DNA of 64,000 nt, from the NCBI RefSeq assembly GCF_039529835.1, contig NZ_CP154262.1, forward strand, positions 1 through 64,000. The letters run 5' to 3'. Below the pieces are notes generated by a model that saw only the letters and a list, made by a program, of their open reading frames with translations, was not told where the DNA came from and did no database searches. Both the position numbers and the translations under genes were made by a program. This stretch comes from Arthrobacter sp. TMP15 (GTDB taxonomy: Bacteria; Actinomycetota; Actinomycetes; Actinomycetales; Micrococcaceae). Positions 49,753-58,938 of this stretch are shown here, piece after piece; position 1 is the stretch's first letter, and each line of letters begins with the position of its first letter.

Positions 49753-50450
49753 AACAGGCCCTCCTGTGCTGGGCCGTCGCTGGAGTCGGAGTCTAAGGAG
49801 TTGTGAGGCTCGTTCTTGTCCAGGGCGGAGAGATAAGCGGGAATTTGATCGATTGAGTCGAAAGGCAGAGCCAATGCCAGGGCGTTGCTGACTCGGTATT
49901 CGTTGAGCAGTTCGGTGGGCAGAATCAACTTTAGATTAAGAAGGCGAGCTAGTGCTGCGTCCGTTTGTTCATCCAAGCGTTTGTCATCAACTATGCCGGG
50001 CTGGCGGTGTTCGGCAAGTATTTCCCTGGCCCCGGCGCGAGAGATACCCACATCTGTGCCGGAGCCGGCATGGCGGTCCAGCAGTACACGAAGGCGCAAA
50101 GCCAACAGGGTCTCTTCGCGGCGCAACGGTTTGCGGGCAACGATCGGCTGTGTGTGAACGGCCTCAATGTCTGCTGGGGTTAGCAGTGCTATCTTGCGTT
50201 CAGAATCTACGCTCAACAACAAGAAGATCTCGCTGAGATACTGACGCAGAGACACGTCGTGCGTCAGGATTGTTGTCCACAAGGCGGGTTCTGCGCCGCC
50301 GTCAACATACGGTCCACGCAGCAATCGAACCAGCACCTGGCGCAACTCCAGCGGGAAGGAGCCGGTGTCGCCGTCAAACAGGGTTCGCTCGGTGCCCCTA
50401 GAGTTGCTAATTTTTTGCAGCTCCGGCGTTGGGTGTGAAGTGCCGCTCAT
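49749..50450 (-). CDS. jetB: Wadjet kite-like subunit JetB (DUF4194)
   Basis: A 233-residue DUF4194 protein, the MukE-like KITE subunit that bridges JetA and JetC. A winged-helix-type core is suggested by FPLELRQVLVRLLRGPYVDG, a region LRREETLLALRLRVLLDRH and an ARLLNLKLI segment; the C-terminal 35 residues are acidic and disordered-looking. It overlaps jetA upstream and jetC downstream by 4 nt each, so the three proteins are made in coupled fashion, as expected for a complex. Confidence 0.88.
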   Translation of the reverse strand: MSGTSHPTPELQKISNSRGTERTLFDGDTGSFPLELRQVLVRLLRGPYVDGGAEPALWTTILTHDVSLRQYLSEIFLLLSVDSERKIALLTPADIEAVHTQPIVARKPLRREETLLALRLRVLLDRHAGSGTDVGISRAGAREILAEHRQPGIVDDKRLDEQTDAALARLLNLKLILPTELLNEYRVSNALALALPFDSIDQIPAYLSALDKNEPHNSLDSDSSDGPAQEGLL

Positions 50451-51916
50451 GGTGAAGAGTCCTTAACGAACGTGAATAACGGGACGCGAGCTGTGCGCGT
50501 TGTGCCGTCAATTTGGGTGAAAGTCAGTGTTTCGGTGCGATCTGGGTCAATGTCGTTCACGAAAGTGTTTGCTGCCCCCCGGGCAGCAAGAACCAAACCC
50601 CGGATGGAGTTTATGTGCTGCAGATCAGCTGGCAACGAGGCATACACCTCATGCAGAGTGGCGGATCCATGGCGGGTTTCTCTGGTCCGCTCGATAGCGG
50701 CATGCAAGCGTGGCATATCGGGTGCCGCTGTTGCCGGGGTGCGGTGGATATCTGCATCGCTCAACGCCGGGGGAGCGGCAAGCTTAGGTGGTGGGACGTG
50801 GTCTTCGGGATTGAAAATGCCAAGACCCGCGAGAGTTTCAAAGTTCGGTGCGTATAACAGCGGTTCAACCACCCCTGCACGGGAACCAAGCGATGCAGCA
50901 GCCACAGCCTGTTCGGCTAAATGGATGGCCTTGCGCAGCAGTACAGACTCTTTGAACTCGGCGGACTGGACATAGGCGTGCAGACTCTCGGAGAGGCGCC
51001 CATAAATGGCGTGTACCTCAGCAGCTTGACGGCGCATCTCGCGCAGCAAGGAGGCCAGATTTCTCCGCTCTTCCGCGCTGAGCTGACCGGTGAAGTCCCG
51101 CTCAAGCACCTCGTTGATTGATTGCCTGAAACGTCCCTGTTGTACCGGATCGTTGAGGAACTCGGTGAAACCTTGGAACGTCTCTCCTTCTGCCGTGCCG
51201 CGTAGTGCCAAGTCAGCGGCAAGCACCTGACCCACGGCAACACCTTTAGTGACTGAGGAGTCCATGATTTCTTGCCGGATAGAGTGCAGCATGACCTCGA
51301 CGCCGTCGCGCATCCGCTTGAAATCTGCCGGCAGACCAGCCGCAAGATCCAACACACTCCGGGTGGCGGCAACGGCGGAGTCCTCGGATAGTACGGCTGG
51401 ATTGGCGCCATTTCGCAGCGCAGTGATTTCATTTTCACGCTCAGCGATTTCAGCTTCGAGAGTGGCAATACGGGATTTCGGGTCGGGATCGCTTTGGCGT
51501 GAAAGCGCCTCAATACTGTTAAGCAGCGTGCTCAGTCGTGAGCTGTTCAAATTGGTGCGGCTGCCGGTCAGCGTATCCGTAAATGCCAGGACCCGGGCCG
51601 TGGAGGCAGTGGGTTCATAGAAGAACTTTCCGTCAACCATGGGCCGGGAAAGAAACTGGCTTCGCACCCAAGAATCGGCGTAGTTGGAAGCCTGCCAAGC
51701 CTCATTTAGGCTGAGGTTTTCATCGCGCAGTTCCTTCATGAATTCCGCTAAATCGCCGTGAAATTCCTCCAGCGGCATGCGTTGCCTGGTCGCCGTGAAG
51801 ACGGAGCGCAGAAATGCCACCGTCCAAGGGGACCCTTGTAGTAGTTTCCAGGCGGGGCTGGCCCGTAGTTCTTTTTGCGCGTGCCATTGCGCAACGGCAT
51901 TGTCAGTGAAGCGCAT
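50447..51916 (-). CDS. jetA: Wadjet kleisin-like subunit JetA (DUF3375)
   Basis: A 489-residue DUF3375 protein, the MukF-like kleisin that closes the JetC ring. The N-terminus MRFTDNAVAQWHAQKELR and the downstream WTVAFLRSVFTATRQRMPLE are typical. The middle is a long helical, coiled-coil-prone region (about 140-350) and the C-terminal part is a winged-helix-like domain. The ATG at 51916 follows a GAAAGG site; an upstream ATG at 51952 adds 12 unlikely residues. It is the first gene of the jetA-jetB-jetC operon, so the promoter must lie in the decayed region above it. Confidence 0.9.
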   Translation of the reverse strand: MRFTDNAVAQWHAQKELRASPAWKLLQGSPWTVAFLRSVFTATRQRMPLEEFHGDLAEFMKELRDENLSLNEAWQASNYADSWVRSQFLSRPMVDGKFFYEPTASTARVLAFTDTLTGSRTNLNSSRLSTLLNSIEALSRQSDPDPKSRIATLEAEIAERENEITALRNGANPAVLSEDSAVAATRSVLDLAAGLPADFKRMRDGVEVMLHSIRQEIMDSSVTKGVAVGQVLAADLALRGTAEGETFQGFTEFLNDPVQQGRFRQSINEVLERDFTGQLSAEERRNLASLLREMRRQAAEVHAIYGRLSESLHAYVQSAEFKESVLLRKAIHLAEQAVAAASLGSRAGVVEPLLYAPNFETLAGLGIFNPEDHVPPPKLAAPPALSDADIHRTPATAAPDMPRLHAAIERTRETRHGSATLHEVYASLPADLQHINSIRGLVLAARGAANTFVNDIDPDRTETLTFTQIDGTTRTARVPLFTFVKDSSP

Positions 51917-51958
51917 GGCAGGACCTTTCGGCAGGCAAAGAGCGGTGTTCATTCCATT

Positions 51959-52790
51959 TTAAGGCATGCGGCCAGCGTGGAGGGACGCCCCCAGTGGGTC
52001 CGGGGCACTTTGGGGCAACAGGATTTTGCTATTCAGCAGTGAAAGCCGAATGGCGATCTCCGGAGCGTTCTGAGCCACAGACTTTGGCCAGCCGTAGCAA
52101 GGCGGAACAGTCTCATCCAGTTGTTTGTGCAGCTTCTTGAGGTCTGCACAGGCGCCTTCGTCCGTCAGGTTGGACGAGCTCCTTGTAGTCCGCAGTGGTG
52201 GCGGGAAGTAGTACTTATGCGTCCTCCGTAGAAATGATGAACCCCTTGCCACCGGGATCTGTAGTGAGAACTCCGTTGGCAACGACATGGTCCGGCCACG
52301 CTGACCGTGCGCGGTTCTGTGGAACAGAGTTGGGTCCCACTAGCCCGGCTCGCTGGAGAAGGGAGATGTCCACCAATGGCAGGGGATCTTCAGCCCTGCA
52401 TGTTGTAGAGCGGAATGATGAGGATTTCACCAACGGGGACGTGCATGCCCTTGGCTACCGTCACGATCAAGTACTTTGAAGTCGCAGAGTAGTTTGAAGT
52501 CGCAGAGTAGATCGAGCAGCTCCACACCCGGGGTGGGGGATTCGATTGCTTGGATGCGTTCGCGCCACGGGCAGATCATGCTGGGCTCGACTTGCCGCCA
52601 TTCACAAAGTGCCTCCAGGCCAAGTTCCCTACCTGGTTGTGGTTGCCTTCTCCCCAGAACAGCGATTGCATCATCGAGTGCCAGCTTGGCGATGGCGTTT
52701 TCCTAGCTCAACAGGACACCGGAAACATCTTTCATGACCTGCTCGTGCGCGGCATAAAGTAGATCCAAAACATCCGCTGGGAACTATCCA
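51959..52790 (-). pseudogene. Decayed remnants of unidentified genes (one methyltransferase-like)
   Basis: This 0.8-kb stretch upstream of jetA has no intact gene but coding-like blocks in shifting minus-strand frames. The block around 52010-52190 contains LKKLHKQLDETVPPCYGWP, which resembles the C-terminal end of large adenine-specific DNA methyltransferases (type IIG or PglX-like). Further upstream (52440-52780) are blocks such as LGLEALCEWRQVEPSMICPW and a frame-shifted VPVGEILIIPLYNMQG, interrupted by a TAG and a frameshift. An 18-bp tandem duplication lies at 52475-52510. I infer a degraded accessory gene or two; the methyltransferase link is from memory. Confidence 0.45.
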
Positions 52791-52899
52791 CAGCGTGTGG
52801 TGAGAGTTACGCACAGAGGTGAGTGTCCGGCGTCGTACTTACGGTAGGATGGGTGAGTCTGTGCTGGTACCAAGATCACTCACGTAGTGCAATAGGTAC

Positions 52900-52970
52900 C
52901 GGTGCGGCACCGCAAATGAACCTCCTGTTACGGAAATGCCGTAACCGCCTAGACCAAAGGAGGTGGGTTC
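52900..52970 (+). promoter_or_regulatory. rpsF leader that can sequester its ribosome-binding site
   Basis: A 7-bp hairpin GTTACGG/CCGTAAC (52927-52945) is flanked by ACCTCCT (52920-52926) and the Shine-Dalgarno AGGAGGT (52958-52964), which are perfectly complementary. The leader can thus fold so that the rpsF ribosome-binding site is hidden. A CCG triplet follows the hairpin stem. Ribosomal proteins S6:S18 are known to bind a CCG-bearing hairpin in rpsF leaders of many bacteria, so autoregulation is likely here. A second small hairpin CGGTG-CGG-CACCG lies at 52900-52912. Confidence 0.5.
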
Positions 52971-52974
52971 ACAT

Positions 52975-53280
52975 ATGCGTCCTTACGAACTGATGGTAAT
53001 CATCGACCCCGATGTTGATGAGCGTACCGTTGAGCCGTCGCTTCAGAAGTTCCTGAATGTCATTACCACCGATGGTGGAACCATCGAAAAGGTTGACATC
53101 TGGGGCCGTCGTCGCTTGGCTTACGACATCCAGAAGAAGTCTGAAGGTATCTACGCCGTGGTGAACTTCACCGCAGCGCCTGCTACCGCTCAGGAACTTG
53201 ATCGCTTGCTTGGTATCAATGAGACCATCCTGCGCACCAAGATCACACGTCCGGAAGAGCAGAAGGTTGTTGCCGAATAA
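52975..53280 (+). CDS. rpsF: 30S ribosomal protein S6
   Basis: The 101-residue protein begins [18 protein letters not shown] and carries the S6 core ([16 protein letters not shown] and [12 protein letters not shown]). It binds S18 and the 16S central domain in the small subunit. The ATG at 52975 follows AAAGGAGGT with 10-nt spacing; the in-frame GTG at 52963 lies within that site and is not the start. It leads the rpsF-ssb-rpsR-rplI operon. Confidence 0.97.
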   Translation: MRPYELMVIIDPDVDERTVEPSLQKFLNVITTDGGTIEKVDIWGRRRLAYDIQKKSEGIYAVVNFTAAPATAQELDRLLGINETILRTKITRPEEQKVVAE

Positions 53281-53342
53281 TTTCGGTAATTTCTTTTTAG
53301 TTTTTTCTTTGTAGGAAAACACCAAGCAGGAAGCAGGAGCAG

Positions 53343-53957
53343 ATGGCAGGCGAAACCACTATTACGGTTGTTGGTAATCTCACCAGTGATCCGGAACTTC
53401 GGTTTACCCCGAGCGGTTCAGCAGTAGCGAACTTCACCATTGCGTCGACTCCGCGAACCTTTGACCGCCAGAGCAATGAATGGAAAGACGGCGAAACGCT
53501 GTTCCTCCGTGCATCGATCTGGCGCGAAGCGGCCGAGAACGTTGCCGAATCCCTCACAAAGGGCATGCGCGTGATTGTTTCCGGTCGGCTGAAGTCGCGG
53601 ACCTACGACACCAAAGAAGGCGAAAAGCGCACCGTCATGGAGCTTGAGGTCGACGAGATCGGCCCCTCGCTGCGCTATGCCAATGCCAAAGTAAACCGTA
53701 CCCAACGCTCCGGCGGTCAGGGTGGCGGAAACTTCGGTGGAGGTAACAGCGGCCAGGGCGGCCAGGGCGGAAACTTCGGCGGCGGAAACGCCGGCGGGGG
53801 ACAAGGCGGCTTTGGCGGCAATTCCGGCGGAGGAAACTTCGGCGGTAATGGCGGCCAGCAGCAGCAATCCGCACCGGCAGCTGACCCCTGGGCAACGCCC
53901 GGTGGTGGCTCCTCCGGTTGGGGCGCCGGCCCGGATAACTCCGAGCCTCCCTTCTAA
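53343..53957 (+). CDS. ssb: Single-stranded DNA-binding protein
   Basis: A 204-residue SSB with an N-terminal OB fold (about 1-110, [20 protein letters not shown] and the [18 protein letters not shown] block), a long Gly/Asn/Gln-rich linker with repeated GGGNFGG units, and the acidic C-terminal tip DNSEPPF that recruits partner proteins. It is the replicative SSB, placed between rpsF and rpsR as in most actinobacteria. Confidence 0.97.
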   Translation: MAGETTITVVGNLTSDPELRFTPSGSAVANFTIASTPRTFDRQSNEWKDGETLFLRASIWREAAENVAESLTKGMRVIVSGRLKSRTYDTKEGEKRTVMELEVDEIGPSLRYANAKVNRTQRSGGQGGGNFGGGNSGQGGQGGNFGGGNAGGGQGGFGGNSGGGNFGGNGGQQQQSAPAADPWATPGGGSSGWGAGPDNSEPPF

Positions 53958-54113
53958 AGCGCAGCGCGTCCCCTTTCGCTTCGGCTTCGCCGCCGCGTTA
54001 GGACTCTGGAGCGCCAAGCTTTTTGTTTTACAAGAAATGTGCGGCATCCGCCGTACGCAAACCATCCCGCGGATTAATATCCACGGGCTCCACGAATACT
54101 AAGGAGCTCCACG

Positions 54114-54353
54114 ATGGCTAAGGCTGAACTCCGTAAGCCCAAACCAAAGTCCAACCCCCTGAAGGCCGCTGACATCACAGTCATCGACTACAAGGACGTA
54201 GCATTGCTGCGCAAGTTTATTTCTGATCGCGGAAAGATCCGTGCGCGCCGCGTCACGGGTGTCACCGTTCAGGAGCAGCGCAAAATCGCACAGGCAATCA
54301 AGAATGCCCGCGAAGTTGCATTGCTGCCCTACTCCGGCGCTGGCCGCGGTTAA
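54114..54353 (+). CDS. rpsR: 30S ribosomal protein S18
   Basis: A 79-residue S18 with the usual [19 protein letters not shown] core and the basic [16 protein letters not shown] segment. It lacks the Cys residues of zinc-binding S18 forms (visible by inspection), so it is the zinc-independent type. AAGGAG lies 7 nt upstream. The 156-bp gap after ssb has no gene. Confidence 0.96.
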   Translation: MAKAELRKPKPKSNPLKAADITVIDYKDVALLRKFISDRGKIRARRVTGVTVQEQRKIAQAIKNAREVALLPYSGAGRG

Positions 54354-54368
54354 GGGAGATAGATACAC

Positions 54369-54818
54369 ATGGCAAAGATCATTTTGACCCACGAAGTAAG
54401 CGGCCTCGGTGCCGCTGGTGACATCGTTGAGGTGAAGACCGGTTACGCACGTAACTTTCTTCTGCCCCGCGGCTTCGCACTGACCTGGTCCAAGGGTGGC
54501 GAGAAGCAGGTGGAAGCCATCAAGGCTGCCCGCCTCGCCCACGCGCACGCTTCAACTGAAGCTGCTCAGGAGCAGGCAACCGCTCTGCAGGCACACGCTG
54601 TAGTCCTGAAGGTAAAGGCTGGCGACTCAGGTCGTTTGTTCGGTACCGTCAAGGCTGACGACGTTGCAAAGGCTGTAGCCGCTGCAGGTCTGGGAACTAT
54701 TGACAAGCGCAAGGTTGAACTGCCGGCCCACATCAAGTCGGTTGGCAAGCACACTGCAAATGTTCGTCTTCACGACGATGTTTCAGCTGTTATCACCTTG
54801 AACGTTGTAGCAAGCTAG
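54369..54818 (+). CDS. rplI: 50S ribosomal protein L9
   Basis: A 149-residue L9 with the N-terminal RNA-binding domain ([20 protein letters not shown] and the [13 protein letters not shown] motif), a long connecting helix (about 40-75) and a C-terminal domain. It starts 15 bp after rpsR and is followed by a strong terminator that ends the operon. Confidence 0.97.
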   Translation: MAKIILTHEVSGLGAAGDIVEVKTGYARNFLLPRGFALTWSKGGEKQVEAIKAARLAHAHASTEAAQEQATALQAHAVVLKVKAGDSGRLFGTVKADDVAKAVAAAGLGTIDKRKVELPAHIKSVGKHTANVRLHDDVSAVITLNVVAS

Positions 54819-54837
54819 TACTCGCTTCATCGTTTAG

Positions 54838-54877
54838 AAAGATCCGGCACCCAGTTATGGTTGCCGGATCTTTTTTG
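54838..54877 (+). terminator. Terminator after rplI
   Basis: A perfect 12-bp stem (54838-54849 with 54862-54873), a 12-nt loop and a run of T mark the end of the rpsF-rplI operon. Confidence 0.93.
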
Positions 54878-54976
54878 TCTAAAATGCCGCCGAACACGGT
54901 GGCTTGTTGGGGTTGTCGGGGGTACATGCGCGGGCATGTATGAAGGTCAGGGCTGCTATTGATGAGAGTTGTCGGG

Positions 54977-55223
54977 ATATCCACAGAGGGACATATATCT
55001 GTGGATATGATCGCGCCTACCCGTGTTTATGCGCACTGTCAAGCGGCTGCGGATGGCTGGTACGGTAGCCCAAAAATGTTTATTTCCACAGGCAGTGGAC
55101 AGTGTTTGTGCAGGTCAGGGCAGTATTGCGCACCATTCTATTAAGTTGTGCACATTATTGTCCCCATGCTGTGCACAAGCTGAGGCACTTAATGCACCGG
55201 TTATCCACAGCATCGGTGGACAA
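54977..55223. promoter_or_regulatory. DnaA-box-like sites upstream of dnaB
   Basis: Within the 565-bp rplI-dnaB spacer are ATATCCACA (54977-54985) and its mirror TGTGGATAT (55000-55008). They form an 11-bp-arm inverted repeat with a 10-bp spacer. ATTTCCACA (55082-55090), a perfect TTATCCACA (55201-55209) and GGTGGACAA (55215-55223) follow. DnaA may therefore regulate the helicase gene directly. No -10/-35 was assigned and no reading frame is supported. Confidence 0.55.
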
Positions 55224-55383
55224 CGGGGTTGGTAGATGCTCTTTCACCGTCTAACGTAGCCATTGAGCTCTCCATAACGACGCCTTTGTCGGTACCAGCT
55301 GGTAAGGAGTAGTAATACCAAAGAACATGCCACCGCAGGGTGCGCAAAGACCCGGCCAGCAGGGCAGAAAGAGAGCATCAGAC

Positions 55384-56763
55384 ATGTCGGCTCCAACCAG
55401 AGAATCAGGAACATCCTCCCGCGAACCTGATTTCGCCAGGACACCGCCTCAGGACCTTGTCGCAGAACAAAGCGTCCTGGGTGGCATGATGCTCTCCAAG
55501 GATGCGATTGCCGATGTGGTGGAGGTTCTGCGTGGCACAGACTTCTACCGCCCCTCCCACGAGAGTATCTATGAGGCCGCGCTGGACCTCTACGGCCGCG
55601 GTGAGCCTGCTGATGCCGTGACGGTGGCAGATGAGCTCACCAAGCGTGGTGAGATCACTAAAATTGGTGGCGCAGCCTACTTGCATCAACTGATCCAATC
55701 AGTTCCCACCGCAGCAAACGCTGGATTTTATGCTGAGATCGTTGCTGAGCGAGCCGTGTTGCGTCGCCTGGTCACTGCCGGCACTAAAATTGTCCAGATG
55801 GGTTATTCCCAAGACGGAGAAGTTGAAGAGGTCGTTAACGCCGCTCAAGCCGAGATTTTTGCCGTAGCTGAACGTCGCACCACAGAGGACTATGTGCTGC
55901 TCAAAGACGTCATGGAAGCCACCGTGGATGAGATTGAGGCGTCCGGACACAAGGGGCAAGGGATGACCGGTGTGCCTACCGGTTTCTATGAATTTGATGA
56001 ACTGACCAATGGCCTGCACCCGGGGCAGATGATAGTGATAGCCGCAAGACCCGCTGTGGGTAAAAGTACTTTCGCGCTTGACTGGGCGCGTTCGGCAGCC
56101 ATTGATCACAACATGGCCACCGTGGTGTTTTCCTTGGAAATGGGTCGTAATGAGATTGCCATGCGTCTGCTGTCGGCGGAAGCAACCATTAGCCTCCAGG
56201 ACCTTCGCAAGGGAACAGTCAAAGATGATCAGTGGTCCAAGATCGCCACAACCATGGGGCGAATGAACGAGGCTCCGCTGTTTATAGATGATTCTCCTAA
56301 TATGTCCCTTATGGAAATTCGTGCCAAGTGCCGCCGCTTGAAACAACAGCACGACCTAAAGCTCGTAGTCCTGGATTACTTGCAGCTCATGTCCTCAGGT
56401 AAACGTGTGGAGTCACGCCAGCAGGAAGTCTCGGAGTTTTCCCGTGCACTGAAGCTGCTGGCCAAGGAACTGCAGGTTCCTGTGGTGGCACTGTCACAGT
56501 TGAACCGTGGTTCTGAGCAACGTACGGACAAGAAGCCAATGATCTCCGATCTACGTGAATCAGGCTCGATTGAGCAGGACGCCGATATGGTGATTCTGCT
56601 GCACCGTGAGGACATCTATGACAAGGAATCAGCCCGTGCCGGTGAAGCGGATGTCATCGTTGCCAAACACCGTAACGGCCCCACGAAAACGATCGTGTTG
56701 GGTTTTCAGGGCCACTATTCACGGTTTGCCAATATGGCTAGCGACAACGGCCAAAGTTACTAA
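55384..56763 (+). CDS. dnaB: Replicative DNA helicase DnaB
   Basis: A 459-residue hexameric helicase that unwinds the fork. The N-terminal primase-interacting domain begins near QDLVAEQSVLGGMMLS. The RecA-like core has Walker A ARPAVGKST (about 220-228, Lys227), the LKLVVLDYLQLM Walker B, and the C-terminal SGSIEQDADMVILLHR motif with the arginine-finger region. No intein interrupts it, although many actinobacterial DnaB proteins carry one. The ATG at 55384 starts MSAPTRESG; an upstream ATG at 55327 is possible. DciA, its probable loader, is encoded near the start of the window. Confidence 0.97.
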   Translation: MSAPTRESGTSSREPDFARTPPQDLVAEQSVLGGMMLSKDAIADVVEVLRGTDFYRPSHESIYEAALDLYGRGEPADAVTVADELTKRGEITKIGGAAYLHQLIQSVPTAANAGFYAEIVAERAVLRRLVTAGTKIVQMGYSQDGEVEEVVNAAQAEIFAVAERRTTEDYVLLKDVMEATVDEIEASGHKGQGMTGVPTGFYEFDELTNGLHPGQMIVIAARPAVGKSTFALDWARSAAIDHNMATVVFSLEMGRNEIAMRLLSAEATISLQDLRKGTVKDDQWSKIATTMGRMNEAPLFIDDSPNMSLMEIRAKCRRLKQQHDLKLVVLDYLQLMSSGKRVESRQQEVSEFSRALKLLAKELQVPVVALSQLNRGSEQRTDKKPMISDLRESGSIEQDADMVILLHREDIYDKESARAGEADVIVAKHRNGPTKTIVLGFQGHYSRFANMASDNGQSY

Positions 56764-56873
56764 CGCCACCGTGGTGAATATGATCAGGGAAGTCTTCAGG
56801 AACCCTGCGGGAGCCTCCGTCAGGCGTGGATAACTGCACGGGCGGGTTCAAAGGTTGCCGATACTGTTGACTC

Positions 56874-58259
56874 ATGCCTAAATCCGTAACGCCCAATGCT
56901 GCCTCTGCACAGACCCGGCGCTCAACATCGAAAGCGATTCGCGGCTTAGCTATCCCCGCCTTTGGCGCGCTCATTGCGGAGCCCCTGTTTTTATTGGCCG
57001 ACTCCGCCATCGTTGGCCATTTGGGCGTCCCCCAATTGGCTGGAGTGGGCCTCGCCGCGACGCTTCTTCAGACGGTTGTTGGACTCATGGTGTTCCTGGC
57101 ATACTCAACGACGCCGGCAGTTGCGCGGTTGCTAGGAGCTGGGAGACGCGCTGAGGCACTGGCAGTGGGCCGGGACGGGCTCTGGCTGGCGGCACTGCTA
57201 GGCATTGTCCTTGCGGTTGTGGGCATGTTTGCCAGTGGTGGCCTGCTGAACGCTATGGGTGCCAGCGGGGAAGTTCTGGGGTACGCAAACGAATACTTCA
57301 GGACCAGCTTGGCAGGGATTCCAGCGATGCTATTGGTCATGGCGGCCATGGGTGTTTTGCGTGGTCTCCAAGACACCAAGACCCCGCTGATCGTCGCTAC
57401 GCTCGGATTCGCCGTCAACATCGTGATGAATTTTGTTTTCGTATATGGTTTCGGAATGTCCGTGGGGGGAGCGGCACTGGGAACAGTGATCGCACAGTGG
57501 GGAATGGCAGCTGTATACCTCGTCATCGTTGTGCGTGCAGCACATCACTATGGTGTGGGGATCCGCCCCGACTGGGTCGGAGTGCGGGCGGTCTCAAGAG
57601 TGGGCAGCTGGCTTATGCTGCGCACCCTGTCTCTGCGAGCCGCCATTTTGGTCACTGTCCTGGTGGTGACGGCCCAAGGTCCCACAAACCTGGCAGCACA
57701 CCAGCTTGCTATGACGCTCTTCAGCTTCCTAGCCTTCGCTCTTGATGCCCTCGCCATCGCGGCCCAGGCGTTGATTGGCAAAGAACTGGGGGCTGACAAT
57801 ATTTCTCAAGTACGTGTTTTGACACGAACAATGACGAGATGGGGACTTGCTTTTGGTGTTCTCACCGGGTTTGGCCTTTGGGCGGTATCCGGCGTCGTTG
57901 GATGGATCTTCACAACAGATACGAACGTTCACGCCGCGCTGACGGCGGCCTTGCTTGTTATGGCGGTTGGGCAACCACTGGCTGGCTACGTTTTTGTGCT
58001 CGACGGCGTTCTCATCGGAGCCGGTGATGCGCGCTACTTGGCCTTGGTTGGCGTGGGCAACCTAGTGATTTACCTGCCGTTACTTTTCTGGGTTTCGCAG
58101 CTGCACTTTGGCGATACAGTCCGTGGAATGTTCTGGGTATGGGCGGCATTTAGTGTGGGCTATATGGGAGCCCGCGGCTTGACGTTGGGACTGCGTGCGC
58201 GCACCGGCCGTTGGATGCAGGTAGGGGCTCCCGCTAGCCGGGCTAGACTTGAGGGGTGA
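56874..58259 (+). CDS. MATE-family efflux transporter (DinF-like)
   Basis: A 461-residue inner-membrane exporter with twelve predicted membrane segments in two halves. The first half has LAIPAFGALIAEPLFLLADSA and GHLGVPQLAGVGLA, and the second starts near ISQVRVLTRTM; these match the DinF branch of the MATE family, which uses Na+ or H+ to expel cationic compounds. Substrate is unknown. Its stop overlaps the following GTG start by 4 nt. Confidence 0.9.
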   Translation: MPKSVTPNAASAQTRRSTSKAIRGLAIPAFGALIAEPLFLLADSAIVGHLGVPQLAGVGLAATLLQTVVGLMVFLAYSTTPAVARLLGAGRRAEALAVGRDGLWLAALLGIVLAVVGMFASGGLLNAMGASGEVLGYANEYFRTSLAGIPAMLLVMAAMGVLRGLQDTKTPLIVATLGFAVNIVMNFVFVYGFGMSVGGAALGTVIAQWGMAAVYLVIVVRAAHHYGVGIRPDWVGVRAVSRVGSWLMLRTLSLRAAILVTVLVVTAQGPTNLAAHQLAMTLFSFLAFALDALAIAAQALIGKELGADNISQVRVLTRTMTRWGLAFGVLTGFGLWAVSGVVGWIFTTDTNVHAALTAALLVMAVGQPLAGYVFVLDGVLIGAGDARYLALVGVGNLVIYLPLLFWVSQLHFGDTVRGMFWVWAAFSVGYMGARGLTLGLRARTGRWMQVGAPASRARLEG

Positions 58260-58864
58260 GTGAAACCGCCCTTCCCCAGTCAATCAACGCCAACACCAAG
58301 ACACGCAGAGCTAGCCCACTGTGGCGCCCCGTACTGCTGCGAGCCGTGGTCACCCTAGTTATTGGTCTCATTACGGTCTTTTGGGAGTCACCTGGAACCC
58401 TTGGCCTTTGCGTAATTTTCGCCATCTACTTTCTTGCGTTGGCAGCAGCTCAGTCCTTGCTTGTGCGCACCCTGGCCCTGCCTCTGCGGGACACAAGGAG
58501 GCTGGTTCTTTTGGGTGCAGCCGGTTTATTGGCGGTTAGTGGCGTGTTGGTGGCGGTTGCCGGCAGCGCAAGCGTTGCTGCCTGGCTCGGTGGCGCAGCG
58601 CTTGCCGTCATGGGTGCGGCCGAGCTCTTTGCGGCTCTGTTCAAGCCTGCGGGGAACACTGAAGCTAAATCCGTGCTTCGAAGTGACTGGATAATCTCCG
58701 GCGTTCTTGGCGTTGGCACTGGTCTGGTGCTGCCATTTTTTGTCGCAACAGGTGAGCATGCGTTGATGGGTGTGGCCGGAGGAGGTGCCCTGATGACAGG
58801 TGCACTGTGGACGTTATCTGCGCTCACACTGCGCCATGATGGCCGGAGGGCAAAAGGCCAGTAA
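58256..58864 (+). CDS. Multi-pass membrane protein (DUF308/HdeD-like)
   Basis: A 202-residue protein with about six hydrophobic segments arranged in three hairpins, e.g. VVTLVIGLITVFW, LVLLGAAGLLAVSGVLVAVA and WIISGVLGVGTGLVLPFF. The repeated short-helix pairs and Gly-rich turns resemble HdeD/DUF308 proteins; this is a fold-level impression. Start is a GTG in a 4-nt GTGA overlap with the MATE gene, so it is probably co-translated with the exporter. Confidence 0.7.
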   Translation: MSETALPQSINANTKTRRASPLWRPVLLRAVVTLVIGLITVFWESPGTLGLCVIFAIYFLALAAAQSLLVRTLALPLRDTRRLVLLGAAGLLAVSGVLVAVAGSASVAAWLGGAALAVMGAAELFAALFKPAGNTEAKSVLRSDWIISGVLGVGTGLVLPFFVATGEHALMGVAGGGALMTGALWTLSALTLRHDGRRAKGQ

Positions 58865-58938
58865 GCTAGATATCGTATGTTCTACTTTGCGTAGAATCGT
58901 GTGGTGCGTGAGACATCAAACAATCTAAAGGACTAATT

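Noticed and set aside
52440-52790. Displaced jetD remnant upstream of jetA
   Set aside because: The coding-like blocks do not show features I associate with DUF3322 or the TOPRIM-type DUF2220 region, so I did not claim a jetD relic.
55384-56763. Intein in dnaB
   Set aside because: The 459-residue length and continuous RecA-like motifs show that no intein is inserted.
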